Shown in pieces: positions 9,001 to 17,748 of a stretch of DNA of 64,000 nt. A model generated the notes under the pieces. It saw only the letters and a program-made list of their open reading frames with translations. It did not search any database and was not told the origin of the DNA. The stretch is from assembly GCA_016717105.1 (NCBI GenBank), contig JADKGF010000005.1, positions 142,140 through 206,139 of the forward strand, read 5' to 3'. This DNA is from Saprospiraceae bacterium. Lineage in GTDB: Bacteria > Bacteroidota > Bacteroidia > Chitinophagales > Saprospiraceae. The position numbers and the translations under genes were made by a program. Positions within the stretch are counted from its first letter, which is position 1. Every line of letters starts with the position of its first letter.

Positions 9001-9008
9001 CAAATGTA
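9001..9008 (-). promoter_or_regulatory. -7 promoter element of a small minus-strand unit
   Basis: TACATTTG on the minus strand matches TAnnTTTG exactly. A TTG lies only 14 bases upstream, closer than usual. Together with the terminator at 8762-8814 it defines a short transcript. Confidence 0.4.
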
Positions 9009-9098
9009 ACCTTTTTAACTCACAATAATGTGTTAAGAAATGAAAATTAAGGGTTAACACGGGGATGATTCCTAAGGAAAACCCTGAAATCAAATTGA

Positions 9099-9275
9099 TT
9101 ACCGAATGAATTTTTCTATTTCATCGCCTTCGTTATCGTAAATTTCTTCCCAAAATTTCTTTGATTTTACATTAATTTTGCTGTCTGTAACCGGGAGTTT
9201 CTTCTTGGGTTTAATCAATTCAGAATCTTCACCTGTGGTACCTTTCGGTGTCTTTTTAGATTTATTATTTTTCAT
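9099..9275 (-). CDS. Small hypothetical protein, 58 residues
   Basis: A short open frame with an ATG at 9275 and TAA at 9099-9101. The protein has a lysine-rich, probably disordered N-terminal half (starting MKNNKSKKTPKGTTGEDSEL) and an acidic tail (SKKFWEEIYDNEGDEIEKFI). The biased, soluble composition, a good ATG and a TAATTTTG promoter element at 9286-9293 a few bases upstream suggest a real gene. No family recognised and no function proposed. Confidence 0.55.
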   Translation of the reverse strand: MKNNKSKKTPKGTTGEDSELIKPKKKLPVTDSKINVKSKKFWEEIYDNEGDEIEKFIR

Positions 9276-9406
9276 GACAAAATAACAAAATTACCTTTTG
9301 GTTTAAATAATTTTTAATGATTATATGAAATATTATACAAATTTGAAAAAGAATTTAAACATGACAAAATAATTGATGATGTTTTTTTTAAAGTTGGTTA
9401 TATACG

Positions 9407-10252
9407 CTACTCTTCTTTGATCGAATTTGCTATCAATCTGATGGTTTTTTTCCTAATCATTCTCTCTACTTCTCTATTTACTTCTTGGAGCTTATATTGG
9501 CATTTAAGTGACAGATATTCGTGATGAACATCGACAATTTTAATTGTAAACGAATCTGGTTCGATAAAATGTTGGAAATCTTTCAGCGATTCTGAAATTG
9601 TTTTTTCCAATTGTTCTATCGTCGTGTGATATTTAATGCTCAATTCAAAATCTATACTTACTTTCTTGATCTCCCTTTTGGTATAGTTGATGATTTCTGA
9701 CATATATACTTTGTCATTTGGTATATATATGATATCATCATCATCATTTAGAAGCGAAACTTTAGTCAAATTGATCTCCGTGATTTTACCTTGGTGCGTT
9801 CCTATTTTGACATAATCGTCAATATTTATTTCTTTAGAAAAGCTGATGATAATACCACTAATTATTCCACTTACATAGTCTTTTGAGATAATTGCAACTG
9901 CGGCGCCTACAATACTAAGTGATGTCAAAAGACTTTTTAAATCTAAACCCCAAAATCCGAGAACCATTAAAATGACACCAAAAGTGACGATCAGATAATA
10001 AAGGTTGTTAATTCCGTTTATAACGTTGTCGGTATATTTATAAGGTATATTTTTGCGTAAGCGGTAGATCATTATCAAAGCAGCAGTGACAATATTGACG
10101 ATTGCCAGCAAGATCAGAAACTCTACAATACTATGAAAAAAATAGAATGTCTTATCAAATGCTACCTTATTAATTTCAATATATTGTCTTGTATAAAGAA
10201 AAATGGCTAAAAGACTAAATCGAATGATATATCGTAGGATGACTGATTGCAT
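9407..10252 (-). CDS. Small-conductance mechanosensitive channel, MscS family
   Basis: 281 residues. Several N-terminal membrane segments lead to the pore-lining helix and beta domain typical of MscS: GLDLKSLLTSLSIVGAAVAI, then KDYVSGIISGIII and FSKEINIDDYVKIG with the DYVKIG/GKITEI motif. The family opens under membrane tension and releases solutes during hypo-osmotic shock. It ends with a TAG stop, showing that TAG is an ordinary stop codon in this genome. It lies 8 bases downstream of comEC and is likely co-transcribed. Confidence 0.9.
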   Translation of the reverse strand: MQSVILRYIIRFSLLAIFLYTRQYIEINKVAFDKTFYFFHSIVEFLILLAIVNIVTAALIMIYRLRKNIPYKYTDNVINGINNLYYLIVTFGVILMVLGFWGLDLKSLLTSLSIVGAAVAIISKDYVSGIISGIIISFSKEINIDDYVKIGTHQGKITEINLTKVSLLNDDDDIIYIPNDKVYMSEIINYTKREIKKVSIDFELSIKYHTTIEQLEKTISESLKDFQHFIEPDSFTIKIVDVHHEYLSLKCQYKLQEVNREVERMIRKKTIRLIANSIKEE

Positions 10253-10260
10253 TTGATCTG

Positions 10261-12315
10261 CTAATTGTCTGTTTTATAAATAAATGCCCCTTCAGTTGCA
10301 ATGTCGTGCAAGACGAATGGATAATCTACATGCAAATTTAACCATTTTTTGCGAATCCATGGCTTTAGATTTTTTGCAAGGACGATAATGTCTGGTTTGC
10401 AAGATGGCAAAATATCATCTGGGCTGTTTTTTGTGGTATCTGTTATAAATAAAATATCTATTTCTCTAGGAACATGCAATCGTGTAAAATCACTATATTC
10501 ATGATAAATATACAAAACTTTGTCACCAGCCTTTTGTAGCCAATTCGATCCTGTTTCTACGGATTTAATATGATGTTTTATCAAATTATTTTTGGTAATA
10601 AAATCCATCTGTTGCTCTGAGATGCTTCCAGTGCAAGTCCTTATTGCGTGTCCGTAATCGAAAACATCGGTTAAAGTGCCGCCAAACACATCATAGATTA
10701 CCATCGACTGATGTGCAGTAGATTTTACCTTTGCCCAAGTCGAAGATGTGACGGTCATTAAAATTACAGTACAATATGCCATTAAAAAGGAATGTTTCTT
10801 TGTTTCTATCCACAACATCATCAAAACGATACTTAAAATCATCAAAATAAGCATGAGATCAGAAATCCAAATATTTTTAATAAGTCCTAACGGCCATTCG
10901 CTCAGATTTTGTATAAATTGATTCAAAATACTAATCAACCATTGTAAAACCCAAAATATATATTTACTAAATCCACTCCACAAAACTTCTATAATTACAC
11001 CAGCTGTTCCGAGATAAATTATTCCTGTCACCAATGGTACAGCTACCAAGCCACTGATAGCAAAGTACACTGGAAACTGATGAAAATAATAAATGGTAAA
11101 TGGAAATATCATAATTTGAGCAGCCAAAGAAACACTAAAAAGGCTCCAGAAAAATGCAGCAACTTTATTGGTAGGTGTAACCCAATTTTTTATGTATGGA
11201 TGAAAATACAAAATACTAAGCAGTGAAATATAAGAAAACAAAAATGAAATCTGAAACAAATACAATGGATTGTATATGAGCATGATAATAGCAGAAACAG
11301 AGAGAATATTAAAAGCACAAGCACCTTTAAACAATTCCCGGCCAGTCAGAAATAAACTTACCATTACGGCACTTCTCACCACAGATGGAGACAAACCAGT
11401 CATGATAGCATAAAACCAAACCAAGATAAGTAAACTCAATATTTTGATGCATTTCCACCAAATGTCCTTCCGCTTCACCAGACCAAATAACCATACAAAT
11501 CCACTTATAAATATTGCTACATGCAATCCAGAAACAGATAAAACATGTATGGCGCCTGTATTGGAATATGCTTGATAAATATCTTTGGATATGAAAATTT
11601 GCTGACCGATAAGAAGCGCTTCAGCTATACCTAATGCCTCATTATTATCCATATATTTCCTCATAGTATTACTCCAGAACTTAGAAGCTTTTTGAGCCCA
11701 TCGCATATAAAATGGTAAAGCATTAATAGCAATAAGCTTGTGGTCACCTGCCTTGACATTTCCACTTTGCTTGATACCGCGCATGGTCAAATATGTTGCG
11801 TAGTCAAACATCTCTGGGTTGGTTACTTTTTCATTGTTTTTTAGTTTTACATGGCCCATGATTTTGTCGCCAATCTGATAGTTGGCCGCAAGAGAATCCG
11901 ATTTATCAAAACTCAAGATGACAAGTGACTCAGTGTGATTTATGTTTGTTTTATAACGGTGAGCACCTATTTTGACCACGTATTTAGTTTTAGATTCAGA
12001 ACGTAGTTTTTCGGAAATCAAACCAACAATTGTTACTTTTTCTTCTGTAAGGAGCAAGTTATCATCCAATCTATTGAGATGAAGTGCACAAATTAACACA
12101 CCGGCAGATACAACAGACAGCACCATTAAAATACTGTTTACCAATTGTTTATACCAGGCATCTTTCAATACCCAAGCTGAAATCATCCAACTTGAGAAGA
12201 ACGAAGCATACAGAATTTTTGTATTGGCAACGGAAATATCGACATGATATTGAATGAATATCCCCGTGGCAAAAGCGATAGCAATTCTACTATATGGATG
12301 TGAAGACCAGTTCAT
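10261..12315 (-). CDS. ComEC/Rec2 family DNA-uptake channel protein
   Basis: 684 residues, polytopic inner-membrane protein. An N-terminal DUF4131-like region is followed by the competence domain with the hallmark LSVSGLHVAIFISG and GLSPSVVRSAVM. ComEC carries single-stranded DNA into the cytoplasm during natural transformation. The C-terminal 170 residues are soluble, but no intact metallo-beta-lactamase HxHxDH motif is visible, as in many Bacteroidota members. It is followed 8 bases later by mscS. A terminator of the preceding unit lies at 12344-12378, so a promoter should lie in 12316-12343. Confidence 0.9.
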   Translation of the reverse strand: MNWSSHPYSRIAIAFATGIFIQYHVDISVANTKILYASFFSSWMISAWVLKDAWYKQLVNSILMVLSVVSAGVLICALHLNRLDDNLLLTEEKVTIVGLISEKLRSESKTKYVVKIGAHRYKTNINHTESLVILSFDKSDSLAANYQIGDKIMGHVKLKNNEKVTNPEMFDYATYLTMRGIKQSGNVKAGDHKLIAINALPFYMRWAQKASKFWSNTMRKYMDNNEALGIAEALLIGQQIFISKDIYQAYSNTGAIHVLSVSGLHVAIFISGFVWLFGLVKRKDIWWKCIKILSLLILVWFYAIMTGLSPSVVRSAVMVSLFLTGRELFKGACAFNILSVSAIIMLIYNPLYLFQISFLFSYISLLSILYFHPYIKNWVTPTNKVAAFFWSLFSVSLAAQIMIFPFTIYYFHQFPVYFAISGLVAVPLVTGIIYLGTAGVIIEVLWSGFSKYIFWVLQWLISILNQFIQNLSEWPLGLIKNIWISDLMLILMILSIVLMMLWIETKKHSFLMAYCTVILMTVTSSTWAKVKSTAHQSMVIYDVFGGTLTDVFDYGHAIRTCTGSISEQQMDFITKNNLIKHHIKSVETGSNWLQKAGDKVLYIYHEYSDFTRLHVPREIDILFITDTTKNSPDDILPSCKPDIIVLAKNLKPWIRKKWLNLHVDYPFVLHDIATEGAFIYKTDN

Positions 12316-12343
12316 AATGTTGCAGTTGTAGGAATAATTTTAA

Positions 12344-12378
12344 ACAAAAAAAGGGACTTGCCCGAAGACTTGTCCCTT
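12344..12378 (-). terminator. Rho-independent terminator between the PspA-like gene and comEC
   Basis: Minus-strand stem AAGGGAC/GTCCCTT (12372-12378 with 12351-12357) followed by a run of seven Ts. Terminates transcription of the gene ending at 12405. Confidence 0.85.
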
Positions 12379-12404
12379 AAATATACTATGAAAATTGTGT
12401 TAAA

Positions 12405-13409
12405 TCAACTATTAAACAAACCATCATATTGAGTGTCTGTATTTCTTTGCTGTAGATCAGGTTGTTTTAATTCTAGTACATCTTCTGCCTTCTCTTTACC
12501 TCCAAGTAGAAGCAAAGTTGAATTCTTTTCGTAATCCTCTAACATCTTCATTCCTTGTTCTTCAAATACGCCATTCTGGAGGTCAATGCTATTCATAAAG
12601 CTTGATGACATTTCCATAAATCGCTCCATTTCCCCAACTTTATTAGCCACATCGTCAGCGATCACTTCCATAGCCTGATCAAACATAGCACGTTTATCAG
12701 CATCTCCTTTTATGATACTCATAGCTGAGCGCATAGCAGAATGACTCGCTCTAATTGCTTTTCTCTCCTGCTCTTTTACTTTTACCTGGTCCGTTGTATC
12801 CTCAATCAAAATCTCAGAATTGGAGTACATTTTAGTCAAAACTCGATATAAGATCGACATCTTACTGTGGAGAGCGGTATATTTCTCATTGCTTTCTTGA
12901 AGTCTTGCTGCCTTTCTACTTGCGAGCACCATGGCACTTTCATTGTTTTGTTCCTTGGCTTTTTTGGCAATCAACATATTATTATTGATTTCCTTATTGT
13001 TCTCATCTACGATGGTGACTAACTTGCGCATTTGACCTTTGAGATTACCTATTTGGGTACCCATTTTCTGCAAATTGTCCTGAAGGTCACTTATATAATT
13101 TTTCAAAATACCAATTGGATCAATGGTCACAAAAACGCCTGTGATCCATCTCATCACACTCTTGTACATATATGAAACAAGTGTTCTCCATTTTGGGTCA
13201 AGCACCATATAAATAATGACGCCTAATACTGCCAGTAATGCTACAATACCCAAAGTATTGCTCAGCATTGCAAGAATTGCTGCACTGTATTTGAAAAGCA
13301 GGTATCCAATACCTCCTATAGCTGCCGCGAGAAATAGCGCCCCTGTAGTTCCTTCCGGTTTTTGCCAAAAAGATTTGGGTTTGATTTCTGTACTTGGAAA
13401 ATTTGCCAT
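12405..13409 (-). CDS. Membrane-anchored coiled-coil protein, possibly PspA/Vipp1-like
   Basis: 334 residues. Two membrane helices at about 22-41 and 45-70 are followed by a long, almost entirely helical region. Residues 97-200 begin DPIGILKNYISDLQDNLQKM and continue with the spacing and character of helices 1-3 of PspA/Vipp1 (DPxxLxxxxIxxxxxxLxxx, then a hairpin with alternating Lys/Ala). A later MFDQAMEVIADDVANKVGEM segment resembles the PspA distal helix. I infer a membrane-tethered member of the PspA/ESCRT-III superfamily; direct homology was not tested. Probably in an operon with the coiled-coil protein 65 bases upstream; a terminator follows at 12344-12378. Confidence 0.55.
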   Translation of the reverse strand: MANFPSTEIKPKSFWQKPEGTTGALFLAAAIGGIGYLLFKYSAAILAMLSNTLGIVALLAVLGVIIYMVLDPKWRTLVSYMYKSVMRWITGVFVTIDPIGILKNYISDLQDNLQKMGTQIGNLKGQMRKLVTIVDENNKEINNNMLIAKKAKEQNNESAMVLASRKAARLQESNEKYTALHSKMSILYRVLTKMYSNSEILIEDTTDQVKVKEQERKAIRASHSAMRSAMSIIKGDADKRAMFDQAMEVIADDVANKVGEMERFMEMSSSFMNSIDLQNGVFEEQGMKMLEDYEKNSTLLLLGGKEKAEDVLELKQPDLQQRNTDTQYDGLFNS

Positions 13410-13474
13410 TTGTTTATGTTTTGATTTGTAAAAATAAAAATAATTTGATCACCAAATGTGATTTATGCAAAAAA

Positions 13475-14041
13475 TTATAAAATTCGATCATACAAGCTGC
13501 CATCTTCTTCTATTTCAGCGTATAAAATATCAAATGTATTTTTGAATTGATCTCTGGTATCTTCTATCTTTGATTTTGATAATTCAGCGCTTTCACGAAG
13601 TTTTGCAATCTCAGATTCAATAATGATTTGTTCATCCATGAGCTGTTGGATCTTACGTTTATTTTCTTCAGTTCTTTCTTGCAGTCTATTTATTTCCAAT
13701 GACTTAGCATCAATATTATTGGCTATTTGGTTTTTGAGTGCAACGGCAAATTGTTCTTTTTCTTTATTCAACAAATTTTTATAGTGTTGCACTGTATTCA
13801 AAAGTTTGTCCTTGGTAAGACCCATGGTGGATGCAGTCAGAAAAGCACTTTTGGCTGCTGTACTTTCATCCATTCCCATCTGACAAAGCGATTTGTAAGA
13901 CTGCTTGAACTTCAGATAATCGAAATCCTTTTGCTGACCATCTTTAATGGCTGTGAGTAACTTTAGCAACACTTTTTCGTTCATCTCAGATGTAACAGCG
14001 AAAAGATCCTTTAAATTTATCGTCATGGTATTATTATTCAA
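13475..14041 (-). CDS. Coiled-coil hypothetical protein upstream of the PspA-like gene
   Basis: 188 residues, no signal peptide or membrane segment. Residues about 15-90 form a helical domain (KVLLKLLTAIKDGQQ, then MGMDESTAAKSAFLTASTMG). Residues 95-170 are a long coiled coil (NRLQERTEENKRKIQQLMDE), ending in an acidic tail. No family recognised. It is the first gene of a likely two-gene operon with the membrane-anchored PspA-like protein and has its own promoter at 14053-14085. The shared orientation and helical character suggest that the two products interact. Confidence 0.6.
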   Translation of the reverse strand: MNNNTMTINLKDLFAVTSEMNEKVLLKLLTAIKDGQQKDFDYLKFKQSYKSLCQMGMDESTAAKSAFLTASTMGLTKDKLLNTVQHYKNLLNKEKEQFAVALKNQIANNIDAKSLEINRLQERTEENKRKIQQLMDEQIIIESEIAKLRESAELSKSKIEDTRDQFKNTFDILYAEIEEDGSLYDRIL

Positions 14042-14052
14042 AAAATAAGGTA

Positions 14053-14085
14053 CAAAATTACTAATTTGTCACCACTATGACCAAA
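14053..14085 (-). promoter_or_regulatory. Promoter of the coiled-coil/PspA-like operon
   Basis: Minus strand: TTTG (14085-14082), a 21-base spacer and an exact TAATTTTG -7 element (14060-14053). The leader before the ATG at 14041 would be about 8 bases. Confidence 0.55.
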
Positions 14086-14139
14086 AATATCGATCAATAC
14101 AAATAAACTCCCTACAAAATACAGTAAATGCCCTTGAAA

Positions 14140-14802
14140 CTAATCTTCCTTTTTGTTGATATAATCAAAATGCTTCACAATAAAAGCATCATACATGGCA
14201 TTATGGGAGACATTATTGTCATCAAACGGTAGGTCATACAAGCCTGCATCCTTTCGTTGTCGTGAAGCCTCAAACAAAGAAACGGCACAAGCAACACTTA
14301 TATTTAGACTCTGTACCATACCGTACTGCGGAATAATAAAATTTCCATCAAGTTCCTTTAGCGCTTCATCAGAAATCCCTTTTTGTTCATTTCCAAACAT
14401 CAATGCAACTGGTTCTTTCAGATCGAGTGCAAAAAGTGATTGCGACGTTTCACTAAGGTGTGTACCGTAGATTTTGGTATATTTTTTTCGCACTGCAGCC
14501 AAACATTCCATCAAATCACCAAAATAATGTGCTTCAACCCATTTTCTGGCTCCTGATGATGCATTTTTTCCTATCTTTTGAGATAAAAAATTATAACTAT
14601 TTTCAGTGTACACAATATACACTTCTGAAATACCAATAGCATCGCAACTGCGAATTACCGCACCGACATTATGTGGGTCATTGACATTCTCAAGAATCAC
14701 AGTCAGATCCTGTCGGCGCGCAATTACATCCCTGAATTTTTTGCTCCGGTCATCATTAATGGTATCCCTTCGGATAGGACCGATTAGGGTTTTCTTTGCC
14801 AT
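14140..14802 (-). CDS. SpoU-family RNA 2'-O-methyltransferase, TrmH-like
   Basis: 220 residues with the three SPOUT motifs: NVNDPHNVGAVIRSCDA (about 40-55), ALMFGNEQKGIS, and IPQYGMVQSLNISVACAVSL, which build the trefoil-knot SAM site. The arginine in motif 1 is the expected catalytic residue. The most likely substrate is G18 of tRNA (TrmH), although rRNA cannot be excluded from sequence. The start overlaps the end of the upstream lipoprotein gene by 19 bases, so the two are translationally linked. Confidence 0.85.
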   Translation of the reverse strand: MAKKTLIGPIRRDTINDDRSKKFRDVIARRQDLTVILENVNDPHNVGAVIRSCDAIGISEVYIVYTENSYNFLSQKIGKNASSGARKWVEAHYFGDLMECLAAVRKKYTKIYGTHLSETSQSLFALDLKEPVALMFGNEQKGISDEALKELDGNFIIPQYGMVQSLNISVACAVSLFEASRQRKDAGLYDLPFDDNNVSHNAMYDAFIVKHFDYINKKED

Positions 14803-16214
14803 TTGTTGCCTTTAAACTCGATAATATCCAAGTGCTTATTTTCGAAATAGTCAAATTTTAGCGGATCATCTGCTATAAGTGAATCCTCGGATTTTACTTT
14901 GTGAATGTCAAATGTACTTTGCAAATATACACTTACTTGATCAGAGAGATGATTTTGAAAATTTTTGCCATTTCGCCAGATATTTCTACCCAAATACATA
15001 ATTATATCATACCCTTTAATAGCATCTGGTTCGGGAATTTCACCATACTTATCGAGAAAATCCCTTCTGAAATCCCTGATCAAACCATAATTTTCATCAA
15101 CAAAATCTGACATGACTACTTTCATCTGCAACGCATGATAAAAATCAAAATCTATTTTATCAGAATCAAATAAAATCGGCATTCCAAAAACCGAAATATT
15201 GCGACTTCCTTTCTCTGCTGACAATCTGCGCAAACAGGAATATAATAAATCTTCGTCCGTGTACGAATATTGTGGTAAGATTACCGCTTTCACTTTTGGA
15301 TTTTTCAGCATGGTATAGAATGCGGTTGGACCAGTACTTAATGAATCTGACGAAACAAAGTAGCTGGAAAAGAAATCTTTTGTTTTTATTTGATCGAATG
15401 CCGTCTGCTGAAAATATTTAATCCAAGAATTGGTCTCCTTTGTATTTTTGCCCACAATGACTACTTCTCCTGGCTGGTACATATTAACTGCTGTTTCAGC
15501 AAGTTTTACATAATGCTCTTTAAGATTAGGGTTGAGTTGGATATAATATGGATTTTCCTTAGTCAATTTCGTACTAGTCTGCCAAGGTGAAACCAACGGA
15601 ATCGATCTGATCTTACATTCCTCAGTCAGCAACTTCAGGTCATCCCTTTCAAAAGGGCCAATAACCATGTCTGTACCGCTATCTACTATGTTGTACAAAT
15701 CATCAGCTACTTTGTAATTATCTATTTCTGTGTCGATGACGGTTATTTTTAGTTTTACGCCTTCTTCATCCAACTCTTTCAATCCCTTCAAGACACCAGC
15801 ATAAAAATGTACGAATCTCGAAGATGCTGGATCTGCAATCCCATCAGCATTTAAAGGAATCAGCAATTTGACATTATATGATTTTTTAAAGTCCGTGGAT
15901 TCTTCATATTGTGATTCCATTACATCAGTAGCCTCAGGTTTTTTCATTGATGTATCTTTGATACCTGAAGTGTCTGGTTTACTTTGATTTGGTATTTTAA
16001 CTACTGGATTTTCCTTTGTGGCAATGACATTTCCATCTGCAGGCTGAATTGTATCTATTGCACTTTTCTGTTCTATTTTTTTACCATTTACGATTTGTAC
16101 GGGTTTGGTCTGTGCTGACTTTTTAGAAACAGAACAAGAAAAAAATACTAAACACAGTGCCCAAAACAATTTATTCCCACTCGATTGTTGCCGGTGGCTT
16201 GGTGCTGATATCAT
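14784..16214 (-). CDS. Periplasmic-binding-protein-like lipoprotein (Peripla_BP_6 fold)
   Basis: 476 residues. The signal sequence (NKLFWALCLVFFSC) ends in a cysteine followed by SVSKKSAQ, so a lipoprotein is likely. After a Ser/Lys/Pro-rich linker of about 90 residues comes a type I periplasmic-binding domain of the branched-chain amino acid receptor type (YNVKLLIPLNADGI; VIGPFERDDLKLLTEEC; IPLVSPWQTSTKLT). Related Bacteroidota proteins may regulate envelope synthesis in the way LpoA does; that is an analogy. The start at 16214 overlaps the end of guaA by 44 bases; a shorter TTG start (16169) would lack the basic n-region. Confidence 0.7.
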   Translation of the reverse strand: MISAPSHRQQSSGNKLFWALCLVFFSCSVSKKSAQTKPVQIVNGKKIEQKSAIDTIQPADGNVIATKENPVVKIPNQSKPDTSGIKDTSMKKPEATDVMESQYEESTDFKKSYNVKLLIPLNADGIADPASSRFVHFYAGVLKGLKELDEEGVKLKITVIDTEIDNYKVADDLYNIVDSGTDMVIGPFERDDLKLLTEECKIRSIPLVSPWQTSTKLTKENPYYIQLNPNLKEHYVKLAETAVNMYQPGEVVIVGKNTKETNSWIKYFQQTAFDQIKTKDFFSSYFVSSDSLSTGPTAFYTMLKNPKVKAVILPQYSYTDEDLLYSCLRRLSAEKGSRNISVFGMPILFDSDKIDFDFYHALQMKVVMSDFVDENYGLIRDFRRDFLDKYGEIPEPDAIKGYDIIMYLGRNIWRNGKNFQNHLSDQVSVYLQSTFDIHKVKSEDSLIADDPLKFDYFENKHLDIIEFKGNKWQRKP

Positions 16215-17703
16215 AGACTACTCTATTTATTCCTTTTACTTTATTGATAATGTCGGTTGAGATGGTTGCCAATAATTCATAAGGCAAATGGCTCCATTCA
16301 GCAGTCATGCCATCTAATGAATGAACACATCTCAAAGCGATTGTAAATTCGTAAGTACGCTCATCTCCCATCACGCCGACGGACTGGACAGGTAGCAAAA
16401 TCGCTCCAGCCTGCCATACTTTCTCGTACCATCCTGATTGTCTCAAATGATCGGTATATATCTTATCTGCTTCTTGGCACAAGGCCACCTTTTCGCGGGT
16501 GATCTCACCCAAAACTCTTATACCCAAGCCTGGTCCAGGAAATGGATGTCGGTTCAATAAATGACTGGGAACTTTCAACTCTGCGCCTACTCTCCTTACT
16601 TCATCCTTGAACAACATTCTAAGTGGCTCCAATAGGCTTAATTTCAATTTCTCTGGCAATCCACCTACATTATGATGCGATTTGATGGTAACTGATGGAC
16701 CATGCACGGATACAGACTCTATCACATCAGGATAAATAGTACCTTGGCCCAACCACTTTACTTCTGGCAAATGATGTGATTCATCTTCAAAAACATCAAT
16801 AAAAAGCTTGCCGATAATCTTGCGCTTGGCTTCAGGATCACTTACGCCAGACAAGGCATTTAGAAATAAATCATTGGCCTTTACTCCTTTGATATTCAGC
16901 CCCATACCTTCATATGAGACAAGTACTTCTTCATACTCATCTTTGCGCAAAAGACCATTATCAATAAAAATACAATGTAATCTATCACCGATAGCTTTAT
17001 GTATAAGTGAAGCAGCTACTGTTGAATCCACGCCTCCAGAAAGGCCCATCATAACTTGTTCGTCGCCAACTGTTTCTTGTATGCGTCTGACAGTCTCGCT
17101 GACCATAGATGCTGGCGTCCAGTCTGGTGTGCAACCTGCAATTTTATGAGCAAAATTAAATAATATTTCTTTCCCATTAAGACTATGGGTAACTTCAGGA
17201 TGGAACTGAAGGCAAACTACCGGATAAGTCATAGAACCTGGTGCTGATCTATACGCTGCTACTATATCTGTAGTGCGGGCGATCACTTCAAAATTTTCAG
17301 GTACCTTCGTAATCGAGTCTCCATGAGACATCCAAACTTGAGAAGAAGGCTCCATGTCATCAAAGAGCAAATCTGGTTCGCTCACCATCATGGTTGCTTT
17401 GCCATATTCTCGTTTGTCTGACTTGAGGACTTGACCACCATATTTATGCGCAATCAATTGAGCTCCATAACAAATACCCAAGACAGGATACTTTCCAATA
17501 ACGGTATCAGGATCAAAAGGAAGTGCTTGTGGATCCAATACAGAAAAAGGACTTCCCGATAGAATTACTGCTTTTACGGGTACTGACTGAGGAAACTTAT
17601 TGTAAGGAAATATCTCGCAATAAAAATTCAATTCGCGGAGTCTTCTGGCTATCAGTTGCGTATATTGTGAGCCAAAATCAAGGATTACAATCAAATCATT
17701 CAT
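16171..17703 (-). CDS. guaA: GMP synthase (glutamine-hydrolysing)
   Basis: Converts XMP to GMP with glutamine and ATP, the last step of guanine nucleotide synthesis. 510 residues from the ATG at 17703. The N-terminal class I glutamine amidotransferase has its nucleophile in GICYGAQLIA (Cys78) and the FHPEVTHS histidine. The ATP pyrophosphatase follows with the P-loop-like GLSGGVDSTVAA, and the C-terminal dimerisation domain ends in the invariant IEWE. The frame extends two codons up to a GTG at 17709, but that GTG lies in the -7 box (17709-17716), so the ATG at 17703 is preferred. The lipoprotein gene overlaps its 3' end. Confidence 0.96.
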   Translation of the reverse strand: MNDLIVILDFGSQYTQLIARRLRELNFYCEIFPYNKFPQSVPVKAVILSGSPFSVLDPQALPFDPDTVIGKYPVLGICYGAQLIAHKYGGQVLKSDKREYGKATMMVSEPDLLFDDMEPSSQVWMSHGDSITKVPENFEVIARTTDIVAAYRSAPGSMTYPVVCLQFHPEVTHSLNGKEILFNFAHKIAGCTPDWTPASMVSETVRRIQETVGDEQVMMGLSGGVDSTVAASLIHKAIGDRLHCIFIDNGLLRKDEYEEVLVSYEGMGLNIKGVKANDLFLNALSGVSDPEAKRKIIGKLFIDVFEDESHHLPEVKWLGQGTIYPDVIESVSVHGPSVTIKSHHNVGGLPEKLKLSLLEPLRMLFKDEVRRVGAELKVPSHLLNRHPFPGPGLGIRVLGEITREKVALCQEADKIYTDHLRQSGWYEKVWQAGAILLPVQSVGVMGDERTYEFTIALRCVHSLDGMTAEWSHLPYELLATISTDIINKVKGINRVVYDISTKPPATIEWE

Positions 17704-17708
17704 GGGCA

Positions 17709-17716
17709 CAAAGATA
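17709..17716 (-). promoter_or_regulatory. -7 promoter element directly before guaA
   Basis: TATCTTTG on the minus strand is an exact TAnnTTTG match. It ends six bases before the guaA ATG (17703), so transcription would start at or almost at the start codon, a leaderless or nearly leaderless mRNA. A -33 TTG is not evident. Confidence 0.5.
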
Positions 17717-17748
17717 TGACCTTATCCTAAGATATTACTATTATTTGC

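Noticed and set aside
12405..14041. Interpretation as a TelA/XpaC-like toxic-anion resistance pair
   Set aside because: The membrane-hairpin-plus-coil layout is loosely similar, but no TelA or XpaC motif could be recognised; the PspA pattern fits better.
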